This document shows, piece by piece, positions 1 through 10,784 of a stretch of DNA of 64,000 nucleotides. Position 1 is the first letter of the stretch. The number at the start of each line of letters is the position of its first letter. Location of the stretch: contig JAJLTO010000008.1 in the NCBI GenBank assembly GCA_030568195.1, positions 62,001 to 126,000 on the forward strand, read 5' to 3'. The notes under the pieces are model-generated. The model was not told where the DNA came from and did no database searches. It saw nothing but the letters and a program-made list of their open reading frames with translations. Source of the DNA: Dipodascopsis uninucleata var. uninucleata. Lineage: Eukaryota; Ascomycota; Lipomycetes; Lipomycetales; Lipomycetaceae. The position numbers were made by a program, and so were the translations under genes.

Positions 1-170
1 AAATGAAGAGACTTACACTATGTAATTAATAAAATGCAACAAGATGAGATGCATAGATTAAAATAAACTTAAATATAATACATATATCTATCATGCTCTC
101 TATTAGGACGTAGTATGTAGATGTGGGATGAACAACAAATGAGGTCGAAAATTGTAAACACCATTCAGAA

Positions 171-2588
171 TCACTCTACCAGCTTTGATGATGTTCTGCG
201 CCGAAAGAAATCCATGACCTTACGTGCCGGTCCACTTCCAGCCTGCGATCGCTTTTCTTGATATCGACCTGGTTTTGATGCCTTGGCTGGACTAATCTTA
301 GGAGCTTTATAAGTATTAGAAGTAGTGGACTTGTAAGTATTAGCAGTGGCCATCGTCTTAGGGGTTGAACTAGTCTTCATACTAGCAGCTTGAGCACTCG
401 ATGCCATAGGCCCCTTCGAAATTCCTGGGCCAACCTTCGTTCCTGGTACTGTAGGTGGTGGCATTGAATTATTCGTAATAGACGTGCCAAGAATACGACC
501 GAAAAACTTCTCTGCGCCATAACCAATACTGGAAGTACCACGGCGGTGACCTTTAACATGCTCACCTTTACTAACAGCATCCTTGGACTGCCGTTTGGTT
601 GAAGCAGTTTGAGAATTGAGACTTGTTGACACAGAAGCCGTCGAAACTGAAGTGACAAGCATACTCTGAGGTCTTTCTCTTTTCTTTGCTGGACCTAAAT
701 GAGCAGAAGCCTTTTCACTGGACTGGACGGATGGTGCTCTTGAAATACCTGACTTTTCTTGTTGCATGGAGTCCTTAGAAACGTCTAATATAGACTGAAA
801 TGATGCAGAATGTCCTTTATGATTTCCAGGGACCATAGGACGAGAGGCAATTGAACCACTAGAGACTGAAGTAGTCATGCGATTTGGCGACTCAGGATTC
901 TCAGTTAGAGGTTGCAATTTAGACTCGGCGACGTTCGAGTGACCGGCTGCAATTCCTTTAGATATAGTAGTATCTGGAGTAGTAGAAGCAGTCTCTACTA
1001 CATTATCAGTGCCAGCAGTATGCTCTGCAGCAAAGCCAACCGATGCTCTTTCATCTTCTTTACCTTCATCTACAGATATTGATGCTGGATTCAAAGAACT
1101 CTCGATAGATGAAGATTCTTGTAATAGATCCATTGCCCGAGGTGTGAATGTACTTGGTTTTGTATACTCCAATTGGATTGTATGTCTCTTACCACGCTTA
1201 CTAGGTGGAGGAGAAGCAATTGAAGCCTGCTGAAGTTTAGATTGAACAGATTCAATATCAGTAGCAATACTATTAGCACTGCTAACTTGACTAGTACTAT
1301 TACTATCTTTAGTACTAGATGTAGTATTGAGAGTAGTCGTAATAGTAGCAGTCGTAGAAGGAAGATCGCTTGCCATTACCGAGGTTGAATGTGAAGACTT
1401 GTGTCGCGTACCTGATTGCTGTGGAACACCCGCTGCTGGAGTCACGCTCTGCATGGTAGTGCGATGCATGTTCTCGCTATTATACGACGACGAAGAAGAA
1501 TTAGACGCAGGAATTCTAACACTCATAGATCGTCCCATACCAGGAGTAGGTGCAACCATAGACTGCCTCTGCTGCAGATTTCGAAATTGTCGTTCTGGTG
1601 TAAGCATCTCTTCCCATTGAGCAGGGCTGACAGAGAGAAATTTTGAATGTGGAAGTAGCCAAGAGTGAGCACGAACTTCTAGAAGGTCAGCTCTCTCTTC
1701 AGGATTCGGTACTAGAATACGCCTCAAAAGATCACGCGGCATAGGCTTGACATACTCCGGAAACGTCAGAGGTGTTGTAGTGATGTATCGATATAATTGA
1801 GTAATATCAGATCCATTTGGATTTTCGGGATCGTCATCAAAAGGAAGATATCCTGATAACATAGCATACAGAATAACACCACAACTCCATACGTCCACCT
1901 TTCTACCAGAGTATTTGCTATCACTAACTACCAATTCCGGTGCAGCATAACAAGGTGAACCACAACTGGTACTCATGAGATCAGCTGTAGGACGTCCTTT
2001 AGTGATGTCGTCAGGATTGAACACGTTGGCAAATCCAAAATCAGTTATGATAATATTTTTATGCTTATCCAGCAGTAAATTTTCGAGCTTAAGATCACGA
2101 TGTACAATTCCTTTGGAATGAAGATAGTTCACACCCGACACCAACTGCGCAAATAATCTACAAGCGGTACTATCTTTAAGATACTTATTTTGCAAAATAT
2201 GATCAAAAAGCTCACCACCTGAGGCATATTCCAATACAATGCCTATATACTTTTCATTTTGAATGATCTCCTGTAGACGAACTATATTCGGGTGCCTGAG
2301 GTGTCGTAAAACTATTATTTCGCGTTGAAATTTCGCTTCGCGATTTGACATAGGAGGAATATTTTCTTTCTTGATAAGCTTGACGGCAACTTCAGACGGT
2401 TGTTTACCATCTCTTCGCCATCCGAGTTTTACTTTCCCAAATTCACCTTCTCCAAGCGTCGCACCAAGCATATAGTTTCCAAACTTCACAGCCTCACGAC
2501 CAACTGGTTGCATATCCACCACGGCCGCGCCAGGATACATCTGCATATCAACTTTTGACATCGTCGCTGGAGCCTCTATACTTGCCAT
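171..2588 (-). CDS. KIN4: Ser/Thr kinase of the KIN4/FRK1 family
   Basis: An 805-residue protein in one coding exon. An N-terminal kinase domain spans about residues 36-317: glycine loop GEGEFGKV, VAVK lysine, HRDLKLEN catalytic loop, DFG, and an activation segment TSCGSPCYAAPE. The stretch GYLPFDDDPENP and the run TFPEYVKPMPRDLLRR are close to yeast Kin4/Frk1. The remaining ~490 residues are Ser/Thr/Ala-rich, low-complexity and end in a basic tail (FFRRRTSSK). In budding yeast Kin4 is the spindle-position-checkpoint kinase that holds back mitotic exit and is switched on by phosphorylation of the activation-loop Thr; that Thr is present here (from family knowledge). The start chosen is the first ATG in frame, about a dozen bases after a predicted leader-intron acceptor. 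Confidence 0.9.
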   Translation of the reverse strand: MASIEAPATMSKVDMQMYPGAAVVDMQPVGREAVKFGNYMLGATLGEGEFGKVKLGWRRDGKQPSEVAVKLIKKENIPPMSNREAKFQREIIVLRHLRHPNIVRLQEIIQNEKYIGIVLEYASGGELFDHILQNKYLKDSTACRLFAQLVSGVNYLHSKGIVHRDLKLENLLLDKHKNIIITDFGFANVFNPDDITKGRPTADLMSTSCGSPCYAAPELVVSDSKYSGRKVDVWSCGVILYAMLSGYLPFDDDPENPNGSDITQLYRYITTTPLTFPEYVKPMPRDLLRRILVPNPEERADLLEVRAHSWLLPHSKFLSVSPAQWEEMLTPERQFRNLQQRQSMVAPTPGMGRSMSVRIPASNSSSSSYNSENMHRTTMQSVTPAAGVPQQSGTRHKSSHSTSVMASDLPSTTATITTTLNTTSSTKDSNSTSQVSSANSIATDIESVQSKLQQASIASPPPSKRGKRHTIQLEYTKPSTFTPRAMDLLQESSSIESSLNPASISVDEGKEDERASVGFAAEHTAGTDNVVETASTTPDTTISKGIAAGHSNVAESKLQPLTENPESPNRMTTSVSSGSIASRPMVPGNHKGHSASFQSILDVSKDSMQQEKSGISRAPSVQSSEKASAHLGPAKKRERPQSMLVTSVSTASVSTSLNSQTASTKRQSKDAVSKGEHVKGHRRGTSSIGYGAEKFFGRILGTSITNNSMPPPTVPGTKVGPGISKGPMASSAQAASMKTSSTPKTMATANTYKSTTSNTYKAPKISPAKASKPGRYQEKRSQAGSGPARKVMDFFRRRTSSKLVE

Positions 2589-2590
2589 TT

Positions 2591-2653
2591 CATCGAAGAA
2601 TCTAAAATTCAGCGATCAAAAGCTGTTAGTCAAAACTCGTAAAATCTTACCAT
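2591..2653 (-). promoter_or_regulatory. KIN4 leader intron with an upstream AUG at its donor
   Basis: Reading the minus strand, a 49-nt intron is predicted at 2650-2602: GTAAGA donor, GACTAAC branch site (A at 2626), TTTTAG acceptor. An ATG (2653-2651) abuts the donor. Spliced, it opens a four-codon uORF whose TGA ends one base before the KIN4 ATG. Unspliced, it gives a seven-codon uORF that stops inside the intron. A further out-of-frame ATG sits at 2593. Splice signals are read directly; translational control is inference. Confidence 0.5.
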
Positions 2654-5600
2654 TAATCACCAAAATCACACCTCTATAAGCTATCAATTCGACTTTTAAT
2701 CGAAGTATTCTTACTGGAACAATTCTGATCAGACAGATACGATTTCTAGCTAATTGATCTGGTGAGCTTCAAATCATCCAAGAACAGTAACACAGCTAGC
2801 AATACACAAAAAGAAAAACTCAATAATAATAAAAAACGATGTAGGAATTAATTAGCAGATTCCGTTCTGATAAGACCACTTGAATGAAATGATTTGTATG
2901 ATGCTATACTTGCTAGTGGTGGACGAATGACAAAAATGAAACACAGGCTAGAAGAAAAAGAGCCAACTGAGGGAAACACACGTCACTATCCTTTTTAAAA
3001 CCCGATCTCTTATGTGGCACTCTATAAAATAGTTGATTTCTCACTTTATAGTTGTTTATAGCTTTCACAACAATAAGTATCACACAGATCTATAACAGAT
3101 AGAAACCATCAGCCTTCTGTCATCAGTCTTTGGTGAAACTTACTTTCTTTCAAAGCCTCTATTCTCATAAGAGCAAATATCGACAAGAAATCAAGTAAAA
3201 CACTGCGGGCCACTAAGAATATATGAAGGACCAATAACTATCAGAAATCAAAACAGCTGATCATTAATACTGGCATGCATTAGATACGAGATGTGCTTTA
3301 AGCAAGTGGACCACCTGTTACTTAAATTTCCCCTTATTCTCTATTGTGGACTTCTCAAATATTTATCTCCTCCTATCTTTTCCAGTACTAGAGTTACTAT
3401 TTTTTTGGATGCTACCGGATTAATAGTGGTACCAATAAATGGCTTGAGAAGCCCCTTATAGTTGCCAGACGGCGGCGGCGGCAGCCATGCAACAGACACC
3501 TTCTTAGTGCCTGAAATCAAAAGTCGCATAACACCGCAACAGCCATCATCAACAACCTCAATAAGAACAAGAGCCACGCAACAATGCCACCCACCAATGA
3601 CAGCTGTTAAATGCCAAAACAACCACGATATAGCGTGAATTAATTCAGAATGTGCTTCGATTTACTTCTGTCTAGTCTTCTCGGTTCCGGAACTGCAACT
3701 AATTCCTCCACATCGGTGTATTTTCTGTTGTTTGAGCAACAATATCTCTCGTTTCGCTTCCTCCTTTTAGTAGCAACAAGAACAACAAACAACAAACAAC
3801 AATTACAGTGACGAAAAAATGAAAATACAACTCTATCACGTTAATGACAGTGCCTCTACTACTGTAGGCAGCGACAAACATCAGCTGAATAGATAGCTTT
3901 GAATGAGAAGTAAACTAACCTGAACAAACTGATTATAGTAACGTATGACCAACGTGTAGATGAATATAAAATTATTAGTGCTCGACAAGCTGAAGACGTC
4001 AGATTTACTCTAATATGCCGTTAGCCAACAGCTGTCAGGTCGTGGACCTGTAGTAGAGACCAAGGAGTAGCACAATCCGTTCACTTACTGCTTTGTTGTG
4101 CTTCAGAGAAAGTACAAATACACAACCATATATATGTATATAACACAAATATAATGCAGACGCAAATATGTTGTAGACGTATGTATAATTACCTGAATTC
4201 AGTATAGAGCACTGGCAAAATAAATCCTACTTATCGAACAAATCAAATATGCGACACAGTTTCTTCGCCGGCTGTCTCGTTGACTGCAGAAGAAACAAGG
4301 CTATTGACTTTTCAAAACCCAACAGCGGTAAACAGGATTTCTCTTTACTTTTTATTTTTTAACCTGTTCTTTGCTAAGTAACTTCACTTCTGTAAATAAA
4401 TAAAATAAAATAAAATAAAATAAAAAAATAAATCTGGGCGCAGCAGCGGTTTTCTATGAAATCAGGTAATTTTAGAGTCACAAGAGATAATTCTGTTGTC
4501 GGCCTTCACAGTTGCTGATTCTGCCTGCTACCATTACCACTTTATTCAACTATAAGCCAATAAACAGTGCCTACAGCCTATTACCAGCACTGAACGTTCG
4601 CAGTGCCATTAAAATTGTAAAGGGTGAAAAAGTGGTGATAAAGGAGATCTGGCGTTGTGTTTTATTTTTAATTTAATATTTACTTTTATTTTAATTTGTT
4701 TTAGTTTCCTATGCTTCTGTATGTAATTTATATTAATAAAACCACGAACCTGCATCTTCAAGCTGCACTATACCACATGTGTTGTTCATTGCTCGTTCTC
4801 GTACTAGCAGAGGGTCTCGGATCTGTTAGAAGTAGTCCACGTAGATACTTGTTCTAGGCGGTGGTAGCCTCATTCAAATATGCTTGAATTCTAATAGTGA
4901 GAATGTACTTATGCTTGTTGTCCTGTAACTGCATTTGACTAACTCGCGAACTTTATTGCTCGCTGCATGCACGCTTTTATCAAAAATGTATCTATATTAG
5001 TGTTTTTAACTCCAAGAAAGAAAGGGAGGAGAGGAGTCTTCGGTGGAATGGTATCAAACATAGGGGAATTATTACCCTACCATGCAAACGCGTCCCTGTC
5101 TTACCCTCCGTGTCATTTTAAGGTTTACATTGTTTATCTAATGCTATGATGTTTATTAATAATGATTGTTTGTCTTAGTAACAGATTACATATCTTGAAT
5201 AGCATGGGGCTCAAGTTTCTGCACGGGCTGCTTGTAAGGCGACATATAATGACCGGTGTATGCCAGTGAACTGCAAACGAAAGTTATTGCCAGTTTTCGC
5301 TGGAGCTTGCGTCCTTTCGCGCATTATCTTTGCAGGCATGATACCTAGTATAGTGCATTAATCATAAGTCGATGTAGTCGAAGTCTACTGCCAAGTGCTG
5401 TTTTGTTAGGTATAAACACTGTGGGCTGTGTTTTACAATTTGCTGTCAGTAGAGCACTGCCTGGAAATCCAGATCTATGTCCAAAGCCAGAAACACAACG
5501 AACATATTAATAAGTTGGCGCCTACGACTGGTAGATATGTATTTTAGCAAAGTACGCATACAGAGATAGAGTAGATTCATGTCTGCTATCTGCAGCTGAC

Positions 5601-6698
5601 ACAATAGCTTAGAACTGCTTTATTTACGCTACCGAGCAAATGTACGTCTAGATAGGTCTCTAAGGAACTATTACGTCTCTTCACTATTCCGCAGATGGAT
5701 GTAATACCCATTGAATTGAGCTTGCCATGATTCTTTTGGAAGCTTAAGTGTAATATCCGCGATTGGCGAGTTCTCGCGATCAAGAGATTTGGCGTTAGAA
5801 CAACGAGAATGGTTTGAGCTTGATAGAGCTTATCTTGATTTCCATTTTCATTCTGTTTGTTTAACGAATATGTCATTTTGGCTTTAACATGCTATCCCAT
5901 GCAATAGGGAAGCACCTTCGTTGTTTAATCAAGATATACTTTCTAGAAGGCATGCGTCAATTAGACGGTCGCCGTTGTATAACGCATGCGTAAGATTTTG
6001 TTTCCATCGTACATGAGAGAACGAAAGCACTGAACAAGGAACAGGCACGTGGTTAATTTTATTCTACTTGAACGAGATAGCATTCATTAGAACTCATGAT
6101 CTATACATATTACGAGAAAGAATTAGTAAATAAGATTTGAATAAGCTATTCCCGCTTGCAGGAAATATGCTATATTACGGAAGCGTGCGTAACAACAAAG
6201 TTCTCGTTACCAGTTTTGTTGCCTGACATGCTCCTTTCCTACTCACTGCTATAATATACAATGATAGCGATGTGCTTAAACAGAGTTAATGCTGCTTTCG
6301 CGTGCCAAAATCGCATTCGGCACCCTATTTTCCTGCTCGCGGACTTTCTCGAGGCACAACACAGTCGTTGAACCTGCTTTCGGTGGTAGAAGCACCATGA
6401 GCATTACTATTTCACAAAGACTTTACGTCTTCCAGGCACACAGGGTCTTATTGAACATAATTTCTCATTCCGGTCACTGAAAAAGGACATCATTATCTAT
6501 AAATATCTCTTCTGTCGACTAGATATCTCTTCCAACTTTTTCTTTCTATTCGTCACTTCATATCATCAACATATATAATACTATATAGTATCGTATCATA
6601 TAAGTCAGCTTTACTTTAGCTTATTTACCAGCGTGTATCTTGCGATATATATTGTTATTATTTTTTTTGCATCTCATTTCATATAATATCAGTCAAAA
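2654..6698. other. 4-kb gene-poor intergenic region
   Basis: This stretch separates the divergent KIN4 and GPI-protein genes. Open frames here are all under 100 codons and none shows a recognisable domain or coding-like composition. It holds an AAATA-type microsatellite near 4394-4433 and AT-rich runs just before 6699 that suit a promoter. No tRNA, transposon or LTR was seen. Confidence 0.6.
4394..4433. repeat. (TAAAA)n microsatellite
   Basis: Short pentanucleotide array: five near-perfect TAAAA units flanked by AAATA-like units. Simple sequence with no coding role apparent. Confidence 0.85.
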
Positions 6699-8135
6699 AT
6701 GAAAGCTACTACTACTGCTTTGATGGCCGCTGCCATCATGATTGGTGCTTCAGTCGTTAGCGCTGAAGTCCCAATCGACAACATGGACATTGCTGAGAGC
6801 TCTATGGACCTGAACGCTGATGCTTATGATATCTATGATGCTGACCTTCAGTATGACTGGGAAGATCAAGGAAAGCATCACGAGGATCCTAAGGAGAAGA
6901 AGTTGAGAGAACTCAAAGAAAAGCTCAAGCACAAGGACGAGGAGAAGAAGGAGAAAAAGCATGCTTTGAAAGAGAAGCTCAAGCACAAGGAGGAGGAGAA
7001 GAAGGAAAAAAAGCATGCTTTGAAAGAGAAGCTCAAGCACAAAGAGAAGGAGAAGGCTAAGAAGAAACATGCCTTGAAGGAAAAGCTTGAGGATAAGGAA
7101 GAGGAGAAGAAGAAATTGAAGGAGAAGCTTGAAGAGAAGAAGGGTCCTTTGAAAGAAGAGCTCAAGAAGGAGCTCAAGAAGAAGCTTAAGCACAAGAAGG
7201 AGGAAGAGGCCAAGAAGAAACATGCCTTGAAGGAGAAACTTGAAGAGAAAGAAGAGGAAAAGCACCTCAAGGAGAAGCTCTTAAAGAAGAAACTCAAGGA
7301 GAAGGAAGAGGAGAAGGCCAAAAAGAAACACGCCCTGAAGGAGAAGCTCGAGGAGAAAAAAGAGGAGAAGGAAGAGGAGAAGCACCACAAGAAGAAACTC
7401 TTGAAGGAGAAGCTCGAGGAGAAGGAAGAGGAAAAGGCCAAGAAGGAACATGCTTTGAAGGAAAAGCTCAAAGAAAAAGAGGAGGAGAAGCACCACAAGA
7501 AGAAGCATGGATGGAAGAAGTTCATGCACGACGATGAAGATGAGGATGACCATGAATGGCCAGAAGAACCAGAAGAGCCAGAAGAACCAGAGGAGCCAGA
7601 GGAGCCAAAGAAAAAGCACCACCACAAGGAGAAGAAGGAGACTTCTACTTGGTCAGAGCCAGAGCCAACGAGCACTGATGAGCCAACTACCACTGTGGTC
7701 ATTCCTACCAGCACTGCTACTATCACAGAGACAACTATTGAGCCAACCACTGTTGAGCCATCTTCTGTCGAGCCAACTACCGTTGAGCCAACCACCGTTG
7801 AGCCGACCACCGTCGAGCCAACCACCGTTGCGCCAACCACCGTTGCGCCAACCACCGTCGAGCCAACCACCGTTGCGCCATCATCTGTTGCGCCATCTTC
7901 TATCGTTCCACCCTATGTCAAGCCAAATTCCACCATCACTGAGATCACTACTACTCCAGTGAGCACCTGGACTCCTAAGCCACCAAAAACCAAGGTTCCT
8001 GAGCCAATGAACAGCACCGTTCCTCCTCCCCCTCCTCAGGAGTTTGAAGGCGCTGCTTCTCGTGTCGGATCTGCTTCAGTCTTCGGTACCATCAGTGCTA
8101 TTGCTGCTGTTGCCCTTTTCTTCGGTATGTACTAA
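6699..8135 (+). CDS. repetitive GPI-anchored cell-wall protein
   Basis: A 478-residue secreted protein. Residues 1-22 form a signal peptide ending VVSA, followed by a short acidic segment. Residues ~66-275 are almost only Lys, Glu, Leu, His and Ala, built from variants of KHALKEKLKHKEEEKK; this predicts a long charged coiled coil. An acidic PEE/PEEP block follows (~287-304), then tandem EPTTV/APTTV units (~347-402) likely to be O-mannosylated. The C-terminus is a GPI signal: candidate omega site G451-A-A, short spacer, and hydrophobic tail 461-478. The layout (signal, coil, Thr/Pro stalk, GPI signal) says plasma-membrane or wall anchored. I recognise no named family. Long frames on the opposite strand across 6750-7870 are composition shadows. 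The start is the only ATG giving the signal peptide. Confidence 0.85.
   Translation: MKATTTALMAAAIMIGASVVSAEVPIDNMDIAESSMDLNADAYDIYDADLQYDWEDQGKHHEDPKEKKLRELKEKLKHKDEEKKEKKHALKEKLKHKEEEKKEKKHALKEKLKHKEKEKAKKKHALKEKLEDKEEEKKKLKEKLEEKKGPLKEELKKELKKKLKHKKEEEAKKKHALKEKLEEKEEEKHLKEKLLKKKLKEKEEEKAKKKHALKEKLEEKKEEKEEEKHHKKKLLKEKLEEKEEEKAKKEHALKEKLKEKEEEKHHKKKHGWKKFMHDDEDEDDHEWPEEPEEPEEPEEPEEPKKKHHHKEKKETSTWSEPEPTSTDEPTTTVVIPTSTATITETTIEPTTVEPSSVEPTTVEPTTVEPTTVEPTTVAPTTVAPTTVEPTTVAPSSVAPSSIVPPYVKPNSTITEITTTPVSTWTPKPPKTKVPEPMNSTVPPPPPQEFEGAASRVGSASVFGTISAIAAVALFFGMY
6896..7520 (+). repeat. degenerate Lys/Glu coding repeat array
   Basis: Purine-rich imperfect repeats coding KEKL-type units within the GPI protein. 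Several adjacent copies share long identical stretches (for example around 6955-7035), a sign of expansion by unequal exchange or slippage. Confidence 0.85.
7738..7900 (+). repeat. tandem repeat coding EPTTV / APTTV
   Basis: About ten 15-nt units (gag/gcg cca acc acc gt) with silent variation between copies. They encode the Thr/Pro stalk of the GPI protein. Copy number is likely variable between strains (inference). Confidence 0.85.
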
Positions 8136-8974
8136 GCTGCAGATACGACTACAGCTAGACAGGTCCCAAAGGCCAGGTAGACGTTTTTGAGTCTAGGATG
8201 TGCAACCTCCTCACCAATTTGTAAGGAATTTTTTTGCAATTGTTGTAATAATAATAATGTCGGAAAATTATTTGGATGGTTTTGTATTTAATTTTGTATT
8301 TTTGTACGCTTGATCTATTCATTTTGTCGAATGGTCTAAGGTGATTTTATTTATAATTAAAAATTTCCATAAGGATTTTATTATTTCATTCAGATGATCC
8401 ATTAAAGACTAGATAATACCTGGAAAATATCTTATACCTTGATCTGAGTATTATTAAACAAAGAGTACACCCACTGGATAAATACGATTCTCAGAATGTT
8501 TTCAAGTTAATTATCTAATATAGAAGGCAAATCAATAATCTTGATAATTTTATTCTTGTAAATACGGGTATACCAGGAAATCTATTCTTTTGTTGTTGAG
8601 GTGCTTTCGTTCCTTGAAAGTTTGCGCGTTCTTGGTTGCTGTCATGAACATCACTCCTGTTGGTCACTAACGATGATTTCGATGCTATACAATACTCATA
8701 CATACATATATAATGTAAGTATTGAATAGTGGTGTAAATACAAATATGCATGACTATCAAGGCATAAATACATGTTGCCATGGCTTTTGGGAGATTAGTC
8801 GTTCCTAACTCCCCACTTTATCGCGTCACATCTATCTCTATAATAGCAGCAGTGGATTGTTAGTGTTTGAAAGGCAAGGAATTCAGACAATTTCATAAAG
8901 ATACGTATGTCTACTGAGTATTGAGAGGAAGATACTGTACATATCGTGGGACAAATAGTTGGTCGTATATAATA
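8136..8974. other. intergenic: GPI-gene 3' end and MCX1 promoter
   Basis: AT-rich, with T-rich runs after 8225 suited to 3'-end formation of the GPI gene. The only longer frame here (minus strand, 8515-8781, 88 codons) has no coding-like features. The reading frame of MCX1 is open upstream to 8921 but lacks an ATG before 8975. Confidence 0.55.
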
Positions 8975-10784
8975 ATGAAACTGAATCGTCTACATGCGGT
9001 AGGCAGAGTACGACTATACTGTCAGGCTTACACTATAATAGATAAACGGTTGATAGGATTTGCCACACAGATAGCTCCTGGTAGTCAACACAGATCGTAT
9101 TCTTCTCGGGATTTATTTGGCGATGGGTACTCTAGCTCGTATAGACCAGGAAAGGGGGAGTCTACCGGTCCACTATACCGAGGAATGTCTGGAAACGGTC
9201 AGGCTCCGTCAACTTTTGGACAAGATCATGTGGTATCATCGCCTCGTCGCATAGGGATCACACCGAAGTCCATCAAGGCGCATTTAGACCAGTTCGTTAT
9301 CGGACAGGAGAGAGCTAAAATGGTAATTTCTGTCGCCGTGTATAATCATATTCTTAGGTCGCGCAACGTCGAAGAGAAGAGAGTTAAATGGAGAAAGACG
9401 ATTAAAGATCAGTTACGTAATGAGGTTAACTTTGAGGAAGATGGAAAACGTCCTGTCGAGACTGACTATGAAGATCAAACTCAAACCAGAAGAGACCCAA
9501 TAAGTGAGTATAAAGTATAATATACTATGTATTAACATTAATTAGATTTGACGACTCTAACTGGCTACTCCAACCATATATAGAGGAAAACGTCGTGGAT
9601 GATAATACACCTGATCTTGAGAAGACTAATGTTCTACTGCTTGGTCCAACGGGTAGCGGAAAGACTCTTCTTATGCAAACTGTTGCCAAGTATTTAGATC
9701 TTCCATTTGCCATAATGGATTGTACTACTATGACACAGGCTGGCTACGTTGGGGACGATGTCGATGTTTGTATTCAGCGCCTGATGGCCGCAGCAGACTA
9801 TGATGTCGAGAAAGCAGAATTTGGTATTGTGGTTTTAGACGAGTGCGATAAACTAGCGAAGGCATCAAGACAATCAATGGTAACGACGAAGGATGTGTCT
9901 GGTGAGGGAGTTCAGCAGGCTCTACTCCAGATGCTAGAAGGATCAACTGTGACGGTGAAGAGAAGCACAGGAGGAAACGGATCAATTGGACAAGGAAAGG
10001 AGACCTTTACAGTCAACACCAGTAATGTCCTTTTTATTCTATCAGGTGCATTTGTGGGACTCGATAAAATCGTGGAGGAACGTATCAGCAATAAATCAGC
10101 GATTGGTTTCAAGGGCCGTGGAACTGAACTTTCTGATACAACTGTGGAAGCCAAATACTTCAGTTCTGAGAGCTCGCACCCACTTAATCTAGTGGAAACA
10201 CAAGATCTGACTACGTATGGTATGATTCCTGAACTAGTCGGTAGAATACCACTTGTCTCGCCTCTACTGCCTCTGACGGAGTCGGACATGATCCGTATTA
10301 TTACGGAGCCTAAAAATTCCATCATGCGGCAATATGAGCATTCGTTCAAACTATTCGGTGTTGAACTTAAGTTCACAGTGCCTGCTATCTATGCCTTGGC
10401 GCGCTTGGCAATTGACCAGGGAACAGGTGCAAGAGGATTGAAGAACATGATGGCTAGATTACTTCTGAATGTGAACTACGAGCTTCCAGGTACGTCGTTG
10501 AAATATTGAGTGAAATATTTTCTGACTTAATTACTAACCACATTTAACAAGCAGATTCCGCAACGAAATATGTTCTTGTAACGGAGCGGGTTGTACAAAC
10601 TTTCATGTGTTCTCGAGAAGAAGACAGGATAAAGCCACTCTACTTCTCGCGAGGTGAGGTGATGAAGTTTAAGAATACATTAGAAGCGGAAAATACTAGA
10701 GCAGCAGCGACAATACAGCAGAAGAATGATGAAATGTTCATCGAGGAAGAGCTTGCTCGGAAGATTGTAGGTTTAGTCGAGTAA
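8975..10784 (+). CDS. MCX1: mitochondrial ClpX-type AAA+ unfoldase
   Basis: Three exons: 8975-9503, 9584-10489, 10555-10784, giving 554 residues. Introns of 80 nt (GTGAGT...CTCTAAC...ATATAG) and 65 nt (GTACGT...TACTAAC...AAGCAG) keep the frame exactly. The N-terminus is basic with no acidic residues over the first ~28 positions, as for a matrix presequence. Walker A GPTGSGKT is at 197-204, Walker B is VLDECDK, and the sensor-2 region contains GARGLKN. The bacterial ClpX zinc-binding domain is absent, as in other mitochondrial homologues. Yeast Mcx1 unfolds substrates in the matrix and activates ALA synthase by helping load its PLP cofactor. An IGF tripeptide (350-352) lies where ClpX docks ClpP. 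Confidence 0.92.

Noticed and set aside
5586-5876. 96-codon minus-strand frame in the KIN4 upstream gap
   Set aside because: No domain, no splice context, composition like the surrounding spacer.
6750-7870. Long minus-strand frames (up to 330 codons) opposite the GPI protein
   Set aside because: They are leucine/serine/phenylalanine mirror images of the purine-rich repeat and have no independent coding features.
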